The translations under genes were made by a program, and so were the position numbers. This document shows positions 48,092 to 60,146 of a stretch of 64,000 bases of DNA, piece after piece. This DNA comes from Hippasteria phrygiana (lineage: Eukaryota > Echinodermata > Asteroidea > Valvatida > Goniasteridae). The notes beneath the pieces were generated by a model. It did not search any database. It was not told the origin of the DNA and worked only from the letters and a program-made list of their open reading frames with translations. Position 1 is the first letter of the stretch, and each line of letters begins with the position of its first letter. The DNA lies in contig JAZGUH010000628.1 in NCBI GenBank assembly GCA_037893225.1, positions 1,263,000-1,326,999 on the forward strand, in the 5' to 3' direction.

Positions 48092-51000
48092 TAAAAGAAA
48101 GTGTACCGCACATGTTTTGGAAAATTCACATTTTTCTTTCATATTCATAATTCCCACCTTCCTGGGCACACTTAATTTCAGTAAGGGCCTATTCCAAGAA
48201 TGGCTTCTGCTCCAATTGGCCGCTTAAAGACGGAAAATTTTTAAGAGAATTTGGAAATGCGGTATTTGGAATACCGTTTTTGAGAGAAAATGTACCGCAC
48301 ATGTTTTGGAATATTCATATTTTTCTTTCATATTCATAATTCCCACCTTCCTGGGCACACTTAATTTCAGCAAGGGCCTATTCCAAGAATGGCTTCTGCT
48401 CCAATTAGCCGCTTAAAGACGGACCATTTTTAAGAACATTTGAAAATGCGTTATTAAGAGTTTCGGGTGGAATGCCGTCTTTGAGAGAAAGTGTACCGCA
48501 CATGTTTTGGAAAATTCACATTTTTCTTTCATATTCATAATTCCCACCTTTCTGGGCACACTTAATTTCAGCAAGGGCCTATTCCAAGAATGGCTTCTGC
48601 TCCAATTAGCCGCTTAAAGACGGACCATTTTTAAGAACATTTGAAAATGCGTTATTAAGAGTTTCGGGTGGAATGCCGTCTTTGAGAGAAAGTGTACCGC
48701 ACATGTTTTGGAAAATTCACATTTTTCTTTCATATTCATAATTCCCACCTTCCTGGGCACACTTAATTTCAGCAAGGGCCTATTCCAAGAATGGCTTCTG
48801 CTCCAATTGGCCGCTTAAAGACGGACCATTTTCCAGAATATTTGAAAATGCGGTATTTGGAGTTCGGGTGAAATGCCGTCTTTGAAAGAAAGTGTACCGC
48901 ACACGTTTTGGAAAATTCATATTTTTCTTTCATATTCATAATTCTCACCTTCCTGGGCACACTTAATTTCAGCAAGGGCCTATTCCAAGAATGGCTTCTG
49001 CTCCAATTAGCCGCTTAAAGACGGACCATTTTCCAAGAATATTTGAAAATGCGGTATTTGGAGTTCGGGTGAAATGCCGTCTTTGAAAGAAAGTGTACCG
49101 CACATGTTTTGGAAAATTCACATTTTTCTTTCATATTCATAATTCCCACCTTCCTGGGCACACTTAATTTCAGCAAGGGCCTATTCCAAGAATGGCTTCT
49201 GCTCCAATTAGCCGCTTAAAGACGGACCATTTTTAAGAAAATTTGGAAATGCGGTATTGTAGTTCGGGTGGAATGCCGTCTTTGAGAGAAAGTGTACCGC
49301 ACATGTTTTGGAAAATTCATATTTTTCTTTCATATTCATATTTCCCACCTTCCTGGGCACACTTAATTTCAGCAAGGGCCTATTCCAAGAATGGCTTCTG
49401 CTCCAATTAGCCGCTTAAAGGCGGACCATTTTTCAGAACATTTGAAAATGCGTTATTAAGAGTTTCGGGTGGAATGCCGTCTTTGAGAGAAAGTGTACCG
49501 CACATGTTTTGGAATATTCATATTTTTCGTTCATATTCATAATTCCCACCTTCCTGGGCAAACTTAATTTCAGCAAGGGCCTATTCCAAGAATGGCTTCT
49601 GCTCCAATTAGCCGCTTAAAGACGGACCATTTTCCAGAATATTTGAAAATGCGGTATTGTAGTTCGGGTGGAATGCCGTCCTTGAAAGAAAGTGTACCGC
49701 ACACGTTTTGGAAAATTCATTTTTTTCTTTCATATTCATAATTCTCACCTTCCTGGGCAAACTTAATTTCAGCAAGGGCCTATTCCAAGAATGGCTTCTG
49801 CTCCAATTAGCCGCTTAAAGACGGACCATTTTTAAGAACATTTGAAAATGCGTTATTAAGAGTTTCGGGTGGAATGCCGTCTTTGAGAGAAAGTGTACCG
49901 CACATGTTTTGGAAAATTCACATTTTTCTTTCATATTCATATTTCCCACCTTCCTGGGCACACTTAATTTCAGCAAGGGCCTATTCCAAGAATGGCTTCT
50001 GCTCCAATTAGCCGCTTAAAGACGGACCATTTTTAAGAAAATTTGGAAATGCGGTATTGTAGTTCGGGTGGAATGCCGTCTTTGAGAGAAAGTGTACCGC
50101 ACATGTTTTGGAAAATTCATATTTTTCTTTCATATTCATATTTCCCACCTTCCTGGGCACACTTAATTTCAGCAAGGGCCTATTCCAAGAATGGCTTCTG
50201 CTCCAATTAGCCGCTTAAAGGCGGACCATTTTTCAGAACATTTGAAAATGCGTTATTAAGAGTTTCGGGTGGAATGCCGTCTTTGAGAGAAAGTGTACCG
50301 CACATGTTTTGGAATATTCATATTTTTCTTTCATATTCATAATTCCCACCTTCCTGGGCAAACTTAATTTCAGCAAGGGCCTATTCCAAGAATGGCTTCT
50401 GCTCCAATTAGCCGCTTAAAGACGGACCATTTTTAAGAAAATTTGGAAATGCGGTATTTGGAATACCGTCTTTGAGAGAAAGTGTACCGCACATGTTTTG
50501 GAATATTCATATTTTTCTTTCATATTCATAATTCCCACCTTCCTGGGCACACTTAATTTCAGCAAGGGCCTATTCCAAGAATGGCTTCTGCTTCAATTGG
50601 CCGCTTAAAAGACGGACCATTTTCCAGAATATTTGAAAATGCGGTATTGTAGTTCGGGTGGAATGCCGTCCTTGAAAGAAAGTGTACCGCACACGGTTTG
50701 GAAAATTCATTTTTTTCTTTCATATTCATAATTCTCACCTTCCTGGGCAAACTTAATTTCAGCAAGGGCCTATTCCAAGAATGGCTTCTGCTCCAATTAG
50801 CCGCTTAAAGACGGACCATTTTTAAGAACATTTGAAAATGCGTTATTAAGAGTTTCGGGTGGAATGCCGTCTTTGAGAGAAAGTGTACCGCACATGTTTT
50901 GGAAAATTCACATTTTTCTTTCATATTCATAATTCCCAACTTCCTGGGCACACTTAATTTCAGCAAGGGCCTATTCCAAGAATGGCTTCTGCTCCAATTA

Positions 51001-54000
51001 GCCGCTTAAAGACGGACCATTTTTAAGAACATTTGGAAATGCGGTATTGTAGTTCGGGTGGAATGCCGTCTTTGAGAGAAAGTGTACCGCACATGTTTTG
51101 GAAAATTCATATTTTTCTTTCATATTCATATTTCCCACCTTCCTGGGCACACTTAATTTCAGCAAGGGCCTATTCCAAGAATGGCTTCTGCTCCAATTAG
51201 CCGCTTAAAGGCGGACCATTTTTCAGAACATTTGAAAATGCGTTATTAAGAGTTTCGGGTGGAATGCCGTCTTTGAGAGAAAGTGTACCGCACATGTTTT
51301 GGAATATTCATATTTTTCTTTCGTATTAATAATTCCCACCTTCCTGGGCACACTTAATTTCAGCAAGGGCCTATTCCAAGAATGGCTTCTGCTCCAATTA
51401 GCCGCTTGAAGACGGACCATTTTCCCAGAATATTTGAAAATGCGGTATTTGGAGTTCGGGTGAAATGCCGTCTTTGAAAGAAAGTGTACCGCACATGTTT
51501 TGGAAAATTCACATTTTTCTTTCATATTCATAATTCCCACCTTCCTGGGCACACTTAATTTCAGCAAGGGCCTATTCCAAGAATGGCTTCTGCTTCAATT
51601 GGCCGCTTAAAAGACGGACCATTTTCCAGAATATTTGAAAATGCGGTATTGTAGTTCGGGTGGAATGCCGTCCTTGAAAGAAAGTGTACCGCACACGTTT
51701 TGGAAAATTCATTTTTTTCTTTCATATTCATAATTCTCACCTTCCTGGGCAAACTTAATTTCAGCAAGGGCCTATTCCAAGAATGGCTTCTGCTCCAATT
51801 AGCCGCTTAAAGACGGACCATTTTTAAGAACATTTGAAAATGCGTTATTAAGCGTTTCGGGTGGAATGCCGTCTTTGAGAGAAAGTGTACCGCACATGTT
51901 TTGGAAAATTCACATTTTTCTTTCATATTCATAATTCCCACCTTCCTGGGCACACTTAATTTCAGCAAGGGCCTATTCCAAGAATGGCTTCTGCTCCAAT
52001 TAGCCGCTTAAAGACGGACCATTTTTAAGAAAATTTGGAAATGCGGTATTTGGAATACCGTTTTTGAGAGAAAATGTACCGCACATGTTTTGGAATATTC
52101 ATATTTTTCTTTCATATTCATAATTCCCACCTTCCTGGGCACACTTAATTTCAGCAAGGGCCTATTCCAAGAATGGCTTCTGCTCCAACTGGCCGCTTAA
52201 AGACGGACCATTTTCCAGAATATTTGAAAATGCGGTATTTGGAGTTCGGGTGAAATGCCGTCTTTGAAAGAAAGTGTACCGCACACGTTTTGGAAAATTC
52301 ATATTTTTCTTTCATATTCATAATTCTCACCTTCCTGGGCACACTTAATTTCAGCAAGGGCCTATTCCAAGAATGGCTTCTGCTCCAATTAGCCGCTTAA
52401 AGACGGACCATTTTCCCAGAATATTTGAAAATGCGGTATTTGGAGTTCGGGTAAAATGCCGTCTTTGAAAGAAAGTGTACCGCACATGTTTTGGAAAATT
52501 CACATTTTTCTTTCATATTCATAATTCCCACCTTCCTGGGCACACTTTATTTCAGCAAGGGCCTATTCCAAGAATGGCTTCTGCTCCAATTAGCCGCTTA
52601 AAGACGGACCATTTTAAAGAAAATTTGAAAATGCGGTATTTGGAATACCGTCTTTGAGAGAAAGTGTACCGCACATGTTTTGGAATATTCACATTTTTCT
52701 TTCATATTCATAATTCCCACCTTCCTGGGCACACTTAATTTCAGCAAGGGCCTATTCCAAGAATGGCTTCTGCTTCAATTGGCCGCTTAAAGACGGACCA
52801 TTTTTAAGAACATTTGAAAATGCGTTATTAAGAGTTTCGGGTGGAATGCCGTCTTTGAGAGAAAGTGTACCGCACATGTTTTGGAAAATTCACATTTTTC
52901 TTTCATATTCATAATTCCCACCTTCCTGGGCACACTTAATTTCAGCAAGGGCCTATTCCAAGAATGGCTTCTGCTCCAATTAGCCGCTTAAAGACGGACC
53001 ATTTTTAAGAACATTTGAAAATGCGTTATTAAGAGTTTCGGGTGGAATGCCGTCTTTGAGAGAAAGTGTACCGCACATGTTTTGGAATATTCATATTTTT
53101 CTTTCATATTCATAATTCCCACCTTCCTGGGCACACTTAATTTCAGCAAGGGCCTATTCCAAGAATGGCTTCTGCTCCAATTAGCCGCTTAAAGACGGAC
53201 CATTTTTAAGAATATTTGAAAATGCGGTATTTGGAGTTCGGGTGAAATGCCGTCTTTGAAAGAAAGTGTACCGCACATGTTTTGGAAAATTCACATTTTT
53301 CTTTCATATTCATAATTCCCACCTTCCTGGGCACACTTAATTTCAGCAAGGGCCTATTCCAAGAATGGCTTCTGCTCCAATTAGCCGCTTAAAGACGGAC
53401 CATTTTTAAGAACATTTGAAAATGCGTTATTAAGAGTTTCGGGTGGAATGCCGTCTTTGAGAGAAAGTGTACCGCACATGTTTTGGAATATTCATATTTT
53501 TCTTTCATATTCATAATTCCCACCTTCCTGGGCACACTTAATTTCAGCAAGGGCCTATTCCAAGAATGGCTTCTGCTCCAATTAGCCGCTTAAAGGCGGA
53601 TCATTTTTCAGAACATTTGAAAATGCGTTATTAAGAGTTTCGGGTGGAATGCCGTCTTTAAGAGAAAGTGTACCGCACATGTTTTGGAATATTCATATTT
53701 TTCTTTCATATTCATAATTCCCACCTTCCTGGGCACACTTAATTTCAGCAAGGGCCTATTCCAAGAATGGCTTCTGCTCCAATTGGCCGCTTAAAGACGG
53801 AAAATTGTTAAGAGAATTTGGAAATGCGGTATTTGGAATACCGTCTTTGAGAGAAAGTGTACCGCACATGTTTTGGAATATTCATATTTTTCTTTCATAT
53901 TCATAATTCCCACCTTCCTGGGCACACTTAATTTCAGCAAGGGCCTATTCCAAGAACGGCTTCTGCTCCAAATAGCCGCTTAAAGGCGGACCATTTTTCA

Positions 54001-55263
54001 GAACATTTGAAAATGCGTTATTAAGAGTTTCGGGTGGAATGCCGTCTTTGAGAAAAAGTGTACCGCACATGTTTTAGAAAATTCATATTTTTCTTTCATA
54101 TTCATAATTCCCACCTTCCTGGGCACACTTAATTTCAGCAAGGGCCTATTCCAAGAATGGCTTCTGCTTCAATTGGCCGCTTAAAGACGGACCATTTTTA
54201 AGAATATTTGAAAATGCGGTATTTGGAGTTCGGGTGAAATGCCGTCTTTGAAAGAAAGTGTACCGCACACGTTTTGGAAAATTCATATTTTTCTTTCATA
54301 TTCATAATTCTCACCTTCCTGGGCACACTTAACTTCAGCAAGGGCCTATTCCAAGAATGGCTTCTGCTCCAATTAGCCGCTTAAAGACGGACCATTTTCC
54401 AGAATATTTGAAAATGCGGTATTTGGAGTTCGGGTGAAATGCCGTCTTTGAAAGAAAGTGTACCGCACACGTTTTGGAAAATTCATATTTTTCTTTCATA
54501 TTCCTAATTCTCACCTTCCTGGACACACTTAATTTCAGCAAGGGCCTATTCCAAGAATGGCTTCTGCTCCAATTAGCCGCTTGAAGACGGACCATTTTCC
54601 CAGAATATTTGAAAATGCGGTATTTGGAGTTCGGGTGAAATGCCGTCTTTGAAAGAAAGTGTACCGCACATGTTTTGGAAAATTCACATTTTTCTTTCAT
54701 ATTCATAATTCCCACCTTCCTGGGCACACTTAATTTCAGCAAGGGCCTATTCCAAGAATGGCTTCTGCTCCAATTGGCCGCTTAAAGACGGACCATTTTC
54801 CAGAATATTTGAAAATGCGGTATTTGGAGTTCGGGTGAAATGCCGTCTTTGAAAGAAAGTGTACCGCACACGTTTTGGAAAATTCATATTTTTCTTTCAT
54901 ATTCATAATTCTCACCTTCCTGGGCACACTTAATTTCAGCAAGGGCCTATTCCAAGAATGGCTTCTGCTCCAATTAGCCGCTTAAAGACGGACCATTTTC
55001 CCAGAATATTTGAAAATGCGTTATTAAGAGTTTCGGGTGGAATGCCGTCTTTGAGAGAAAGTGTACCGCACATGTTTTGGAAAATTCACATTTTTCTTTC
55101 ATATTCATAATTCCCACCTTCCTGGGCACACTTAATTTCAGCAAGGGCCTATTCCAAGAATGGCTTCTGCTCCAATTGGCCGCTTAAAGACGGACCATTT
55201 TTAAGAAAATTTGGAAATGCGGTATTTGGAGTTCGGGTGGAATACCGTCTTTGAGAGAAAATG
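48092..55263 (-). repeat. Left tandem array of ~200-bp monomers (about 36 copies)
   Basis: Monomers of about 190-203 bp with fixed words GTGTACCGCACATG, TTCCTGGGCACACTTAA and CCTATTCCAAGAATGGC. Three or four subtypes alternate: GCGGTATTTGGAGTTCGGG, GCGTTATTAAGAGTTTCGGG, GCGGTATTGTAG and a short form with the perfect hairpin CGGTATTTGGAATACCG. Rare variants recur about every 1.0 kb (49680, 50670 and 51672), indicating a five-monomer higher-order unit. The orientation is opposite to the array at 60147. Each monomer contains a 68-codon frame on the minus strand, but the 200-bp period is not a multiple of 3. Confidence 0.97.
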
Positions 55264-57229
55264 TATACACATGTATATTTATACACATGTATATTTAGGT
55301 AATCTGTTCAATACAATGTAAAGTATGTAGTACCTCCCTGACTATGACGCTCCAACATGCAAGATAATTTTTGAACCGATTATTTTTATTTTGAAATTAA
55401 TATGTAAACCCTAAAAGTGTACAATTAATATATCTTAAAGCTGCGTCCGAATCGCTTGTCTATGGCTATATTGTCTATAGGTGTTCGTCCATTACAACTA
55501 CGCGTGACGTAGCCGTAGCTGTAGCTCTAGACGCCCATTTCGGACACGGCCTAATAATCATCCAATATAACTGATAAACGGGTTGCACACAACAATGAAT
55601 GTGCATGCAGCTTTGTGAACCCCGACAGCGGCGGCGAGTTGTCGTCAAGGTTGGGGGACGGAGGAAAAAAGCAGACACCCAAGAATAATTGTTAAGCATT
55701 TTCCACTCGGTGTACATCTTCTGTATCCTGGGAAATATTTGAAAGTGTGTGCCGATCTTTGCGTATTCACGAAATTATTGGGGGGAGGGGGGGACACTGC
55801 CATAGCCGACCCCTCCTCCCAAAATATTGGGGGACGTGTCCCTCCGTCCCTCACCTCGTTATCGCCGCCCATGAACCCTGATGAAGACAGACACCGGTGA
55901 ATTATGTTTAAGTTTGTTCAATTTTATACACATCATGCGGTGTTCAAGAGGCCAATCAGCAGCTTACTTAGCCCTTTTCAAATTGAGGGCAATTGTCAAG
56001 TTAAAAACAATTTGAATTGCGATTTATTTTTACTTGAAAATATTGAGCCAATGTTTGTAAACCAAAGAACCAATGTTTGTGAAGAGTTCCATTTTCAATG
56101 CTGCTAATTGCCCTTTCGTCAAATTCATGACTCATCAGTTGAACTTGCAATGAATCCTAAAAGAAACTCGAATGGTTATATGGACACGTATACATCTTTG
56201 GCATTATACCTTCTATATAGTCTGAAGCAGCTTGCAAATCTTCCAACAGTTCGCCGCTAGTCACGACTCATTCCAACAGGACAGCCTCCCCCTGAAAACA
56301 ACTGAAAAACATCCTCCAAAGAACGGTTAGGTTTGCTACGTTTATCGGCCATGATCACCTTTAAATCACAACTTTCGCAATCAAAGTTTAATAACAGCAA
56401 GTTAATATGAGAAAGGAATAAAAAAATGTTCAAATCTGAAATTTCAAAAAGATTAATTGTTACACGTACTCGAAATTAACAAACAAAATGTGTGATCAAA
56501 ACCGGAAAAACTAATAATGTTCTTGCTTAATACTAAATGCAAGTCAGACAATTGAAATGATTTGAGAAAGTGCAAAATGTTATGACGAAGGCGCTTAAAT
56601 ATGACTGTGACAGAAATACTTAAATTCATGCGCAGAGAATAAATCGTAAATTAAAAAATCATCAACATTTATGTATAGGCCCTAAGCTACCAATGTTAGT
56701 GACACGTAAAACACACAAAGAATTTGGAAAAATATAAGTTGAACTACAATGTATTACTAAAAGCTATTTAAACAAATCTATACAAATTCAATTAAGGTTA
56801 AAAGGAAAGCATTAAAACAAATTCCAAAAGTGAAATTAATATAACAAGCGGTGCTGTCTGCACGACGTCTTGACAGCTCAACAGCAAACCACGCAATAGA
56901 ATGAACGCTACACGAGGACAATATTTGGCAAGCTTCCGTAAACAATGTGACGTCATAGGTGTATGACCAGTCAGATGCAAATTGTTTCACTTTACCCAGT
57001 GTAGCATGCAGCTTTCTAAATTTCAGTGTTACGTTAAAAAGGTGATTTCCCGATTGCATATGAATATAAATTATAAGAGCCTTTCCAATGTGATATAAAG
57101 TTTTAAATGAAGCGATTGTACTTGTCAAAGGCAAGATCAAGCATAATCAATACATTGCACCAACAGAGATTAGATAATATTGTAAAATACCAAAATGACG
57201 CAAATTGTCATTAGGGTTCATCTTATTTA
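55264..57229. other. Spacer between the left arm and the USP-Ulp1 gene; no gene seen
   Basis: AT-rich except for a G/C-run segment at about 55775-55860 (ACACTGCCATAGCCG and GGGGGACGTGTCC) that resembles repeats A1 and A2 near 37.7 and 38.6 kb. A 120-codon minus-strand frame at 56778-57140 has no recognisable domain. Confidence 0.5.
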
Positions 57230-60119
57230 TTACAAATTCATATAAGTTGAATATAATTGTTGAAGCTGAGGATCAACAATGTTGGATCGTTGTATTAGCT
57301 GAATCGTGAGATACATTCGGAGTTCTTCACTATCATTGCCTATGTGAAGTTTTCTCTCTCCCAGACACATTTCCTCGGCAAACAAGCAGCAATAAACACC
57401 ACAACTTGCTGAATCTGTTTGCTGCAGACAGGGTGCTTGTCTTATGTTAATCATTTTTTCACACTGAAGAACACCGTGAGTATTATTCCAGTATCTCTTG
57501 ATTAGACCGTTCTGAAAAAACTCCCTGAATGCATGACCATGGGCTAACCTCTTCTGCCTGGTGTCTTTCCTGTCACTCATGGAATCCAAACAATCTATCC
57601 TGCTACTTTTAGTGTCGATGGCGTACAGGGTGAAGTGCATATTTTCTAATAGGGGAAATAACATCACCTCGCAGAAACGCATACCTACAAAGCAGTGTTT
57701 GGCCACTGATCGATACGTTTCTGGAGTTATTTTATTATGCAATATCTTCTTGGTCACAAAGCACTGCACGGACCCAAACTTTCTTTTCTGGTGGGGATCA
57801 TTATGTGACAGTTTGCAAAGCTGGTTCAGGTAAAAATCTATCACTCCTTCTCCCAACCATCCTGGTTGATAATTTGTGTATGCATGTTTCAGGCGCTTCA
57901 CAATAGCAGGGGAGGGAGAAGAATTAATCGTTGCCAATTGGGAAAATGTTAAGAACTCGGTGTTCGTTGTGTTTTCGACTGCAACGCTATGCAGGTTTTT
58001 TCATTGAGCGAACACCATAGAATGTTCACAAATTCTCTCTCCTTATCGCTTACCACGAAATTGTCATCTGAAGTGCATGAGCCCGTGCAGTCTTTGTCTT
58101 TCCTGTGAACATCTGTTCTTTCAAAAAAGTATATGTAACCAGATTCCGATATCTGGGTGGTAAAAGCAAACGTGCCTATGCGGTCTACCCGTGAGTCGTC
58201 GAATTTCGTGACTGAACCAGTACCGTACAAATTTTCCCTAACAAAGGCTTTATAATGTCCGCTTTGTAGGGATTGACCCTCGTGCGTTATTACAGATCTC
58301 AGGCGGTAAACGGCGGGTGTTTTGTTCAAACAGAATCGGCGTAAATCTATTTCTACACTGGGGAGAACTTCTGTAGTAATTTTTTCAAGTTTGTTTTCAA
58401 CGACACGGGTCCGTAGTAGTTGCACGACTAACACAGACGGACAATTTACGATGCGCGTTGTCATGATCTTTTTACACAATGTCTCGCGGCAAAAATCACA
58501 GTTTACGTCCGAAATCATTTCATCTTCAAAAACCTGTTGAATGCATTTATCTAAAGTGGATTTATTCAGAGGAACCGGCAACACTCCCGAACTTGAATTT
58601 TCTGTTGGTTCGCTTTCGTCACAACGTAGGCACATCACTGATTTTATAATTTCTATTTCGTTGGTGAGACAAGACTCCCCCCAAAAAGGTACAATCAGTT
58701 GCGAATAAAATTCGGCAGCATCTTGCTGGTGTTTGGAATTAATTCCCATTTGCAATGCACTCTCTTCTACCAATGGCTTCACTTCGTGGAATGGAACAGC
58801 GGATGTATTTCCATTGTTTAATGATTCAAAAAGCTTCAATAGGTTTCGCCAAAGAAATACTTCGCTTCCTTGAAACTTAGCAACATTGATTTTTGTTGCA
58901 TCAATGAATGGTCGAACAGCTTGGATGGTTGAAATCCACCAACAAGATACTTGATTGTTTGAAATCCCCCTGAGTAAAGACGATGTTGACTGATTTGTCG
59001 TGTCCACGACTGCGGTTTTCTTGTGTTTAGACGAGTGGTTCTTTTTCACTTTGTGAAGAAAGGCGTTTGCGCTTTCCGGTTTTGGTTGTTCTTGCTTTCC
59101 CCTTTTTTTGTTTGACCCGTCTTTAAACCGCAATTCCTGAGTTGGGGGAGTAAGGTAGACACCTTTATTTGTTGGTGTGCTTGTTTTTGGACGTTTGGAC
59201 CATTTCTCAGTAGACAGTTTCAAAGATCGTTTACGGATGGTCCGTTTAGAGGTGCAGAATGCTTCAACGAATTCCCTTTGTAGGGGGAGCATGTCTCTTT
59301 CGTAAATGAGAACGAAATTAATCAATTTTCCAACCCTATTGTACATCAATTTCGCTCTTTTCGTCTCTTGCATGGATTTTTCAACTATCCCTTGTGTCCG
59401 ATTGTCCCTTGATATATTCTGAAATTTTGAATTTTCTAGAACCCTGTACATCTTTGAATAGTTTTCATAAATCTGCGATGTTCCGTGCCTTCCATGATCA
59501 TGTAGTAAAAGTGCTGACCAGCTAGCTATGTTTGAGAGTGGAAATTGCAAAAGATAATTCAGAAATTCTTTCCCTAAGTAGGGATTTTTGAGATGCTGTA
59601 CTGCAGTGTTTGTACCCTTGCCATATTTGTCAATTTCCCTTTTTCCTAGCTCGATAATCCCTTGAAAATGAGCCTTAAATGGTGAGTTGTATCCTTTTTG
59701 AATATATTCGTCCTCCGAAATATCAAGGCTGCTTGTTTCGCTCTCAGCCAAGTTGTGGAAGTCTGATGTGGAAGGGTCTCCCTCTCCATCGGCGTGTTCA
59801 GATACATTCTCTTCCAAGTAATCATTTTGGGTGGAATTCTGATGTTCAATTTTAGATTTTAGTTTCTCAAAGTTTGATTTTACAAGATCCGTTGCAAACT
59901 CCGAACATGTTATTATTGTCATAGACAGTATGATTTCATCGATTTCGTCAAGGGTGCTTGCTTGTACGAGAAGACCAATCCAATACATTGCATCACGAAA
60001 GTTGGAATGATAATACTTCCTGCACATTTTGGCACTGTTTTTCACGAAGTGACTGACACAGGAATGAACGTGTGTTTTTTTCAAATCGTTCTCCCTTGCC
60101 TTTAATACCAGTAACAATT
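57230..60119 (-). CDS. Transposon-type protein with fused USP and Ulp1/SENP protease domains (5' part missing)
   Basis: Proposed exons 60119-58054 and 57895-57230, joined across a 158-bp phase 0 intron (GTG|GTAAGC ... TTCTCCCTCCCCTG...GAAG). Residues 1-270 of the first frame look like the end of a transposase: HSCVSHFVKN (a C-x2-H box), ASWSALLL and NRTQGIVEKSMQETK. A basic linker follows. Then comes a USP (C19) domain: Cys box GISNNQVSCWW (C392), KHQQDAAEF, two CxxC zinc pairs (496/499 and 540/543), His box QSGHYKAF (H621) and KFDDSRV (D640/641). The second exon encodes a C48 domain: HFTLYAID, IDCLDSM and QTDSASCGVYC (Cys179 of that frame). A polyadenylation-type AATAAA overlaps the stop. 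No ATG opens the first frame, and the array begins 28 bp upstream. Confidence 0.75.
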
Positions 60120-60146
60120 CTATAACACCTTTCAGTGTATTCAGTC

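Noticed and set aside
48769..55000. Repeated 68-135 codon frames (MLKLSVPRKV...) as a tandem gene family
   Set aside because: They coincide with satellite monomers whose ~200-bp period shifts the frame; many monomers have stops or altered starts.
56778..57140. 120-codon frame downstream of the USP-Ulp1 gene
   Set aside because: Hydrophobic and AT-driven composition, no domain and no homologous copy in the window.
57985..58010. Programmed -1 frameshift at the A6 run joining USP and Ulp1
   Set aside because: The zero-frame reading GAA AAA ACC is not a standard X XXY YYZ site, and a clean phase 0 intron explains the junction better.
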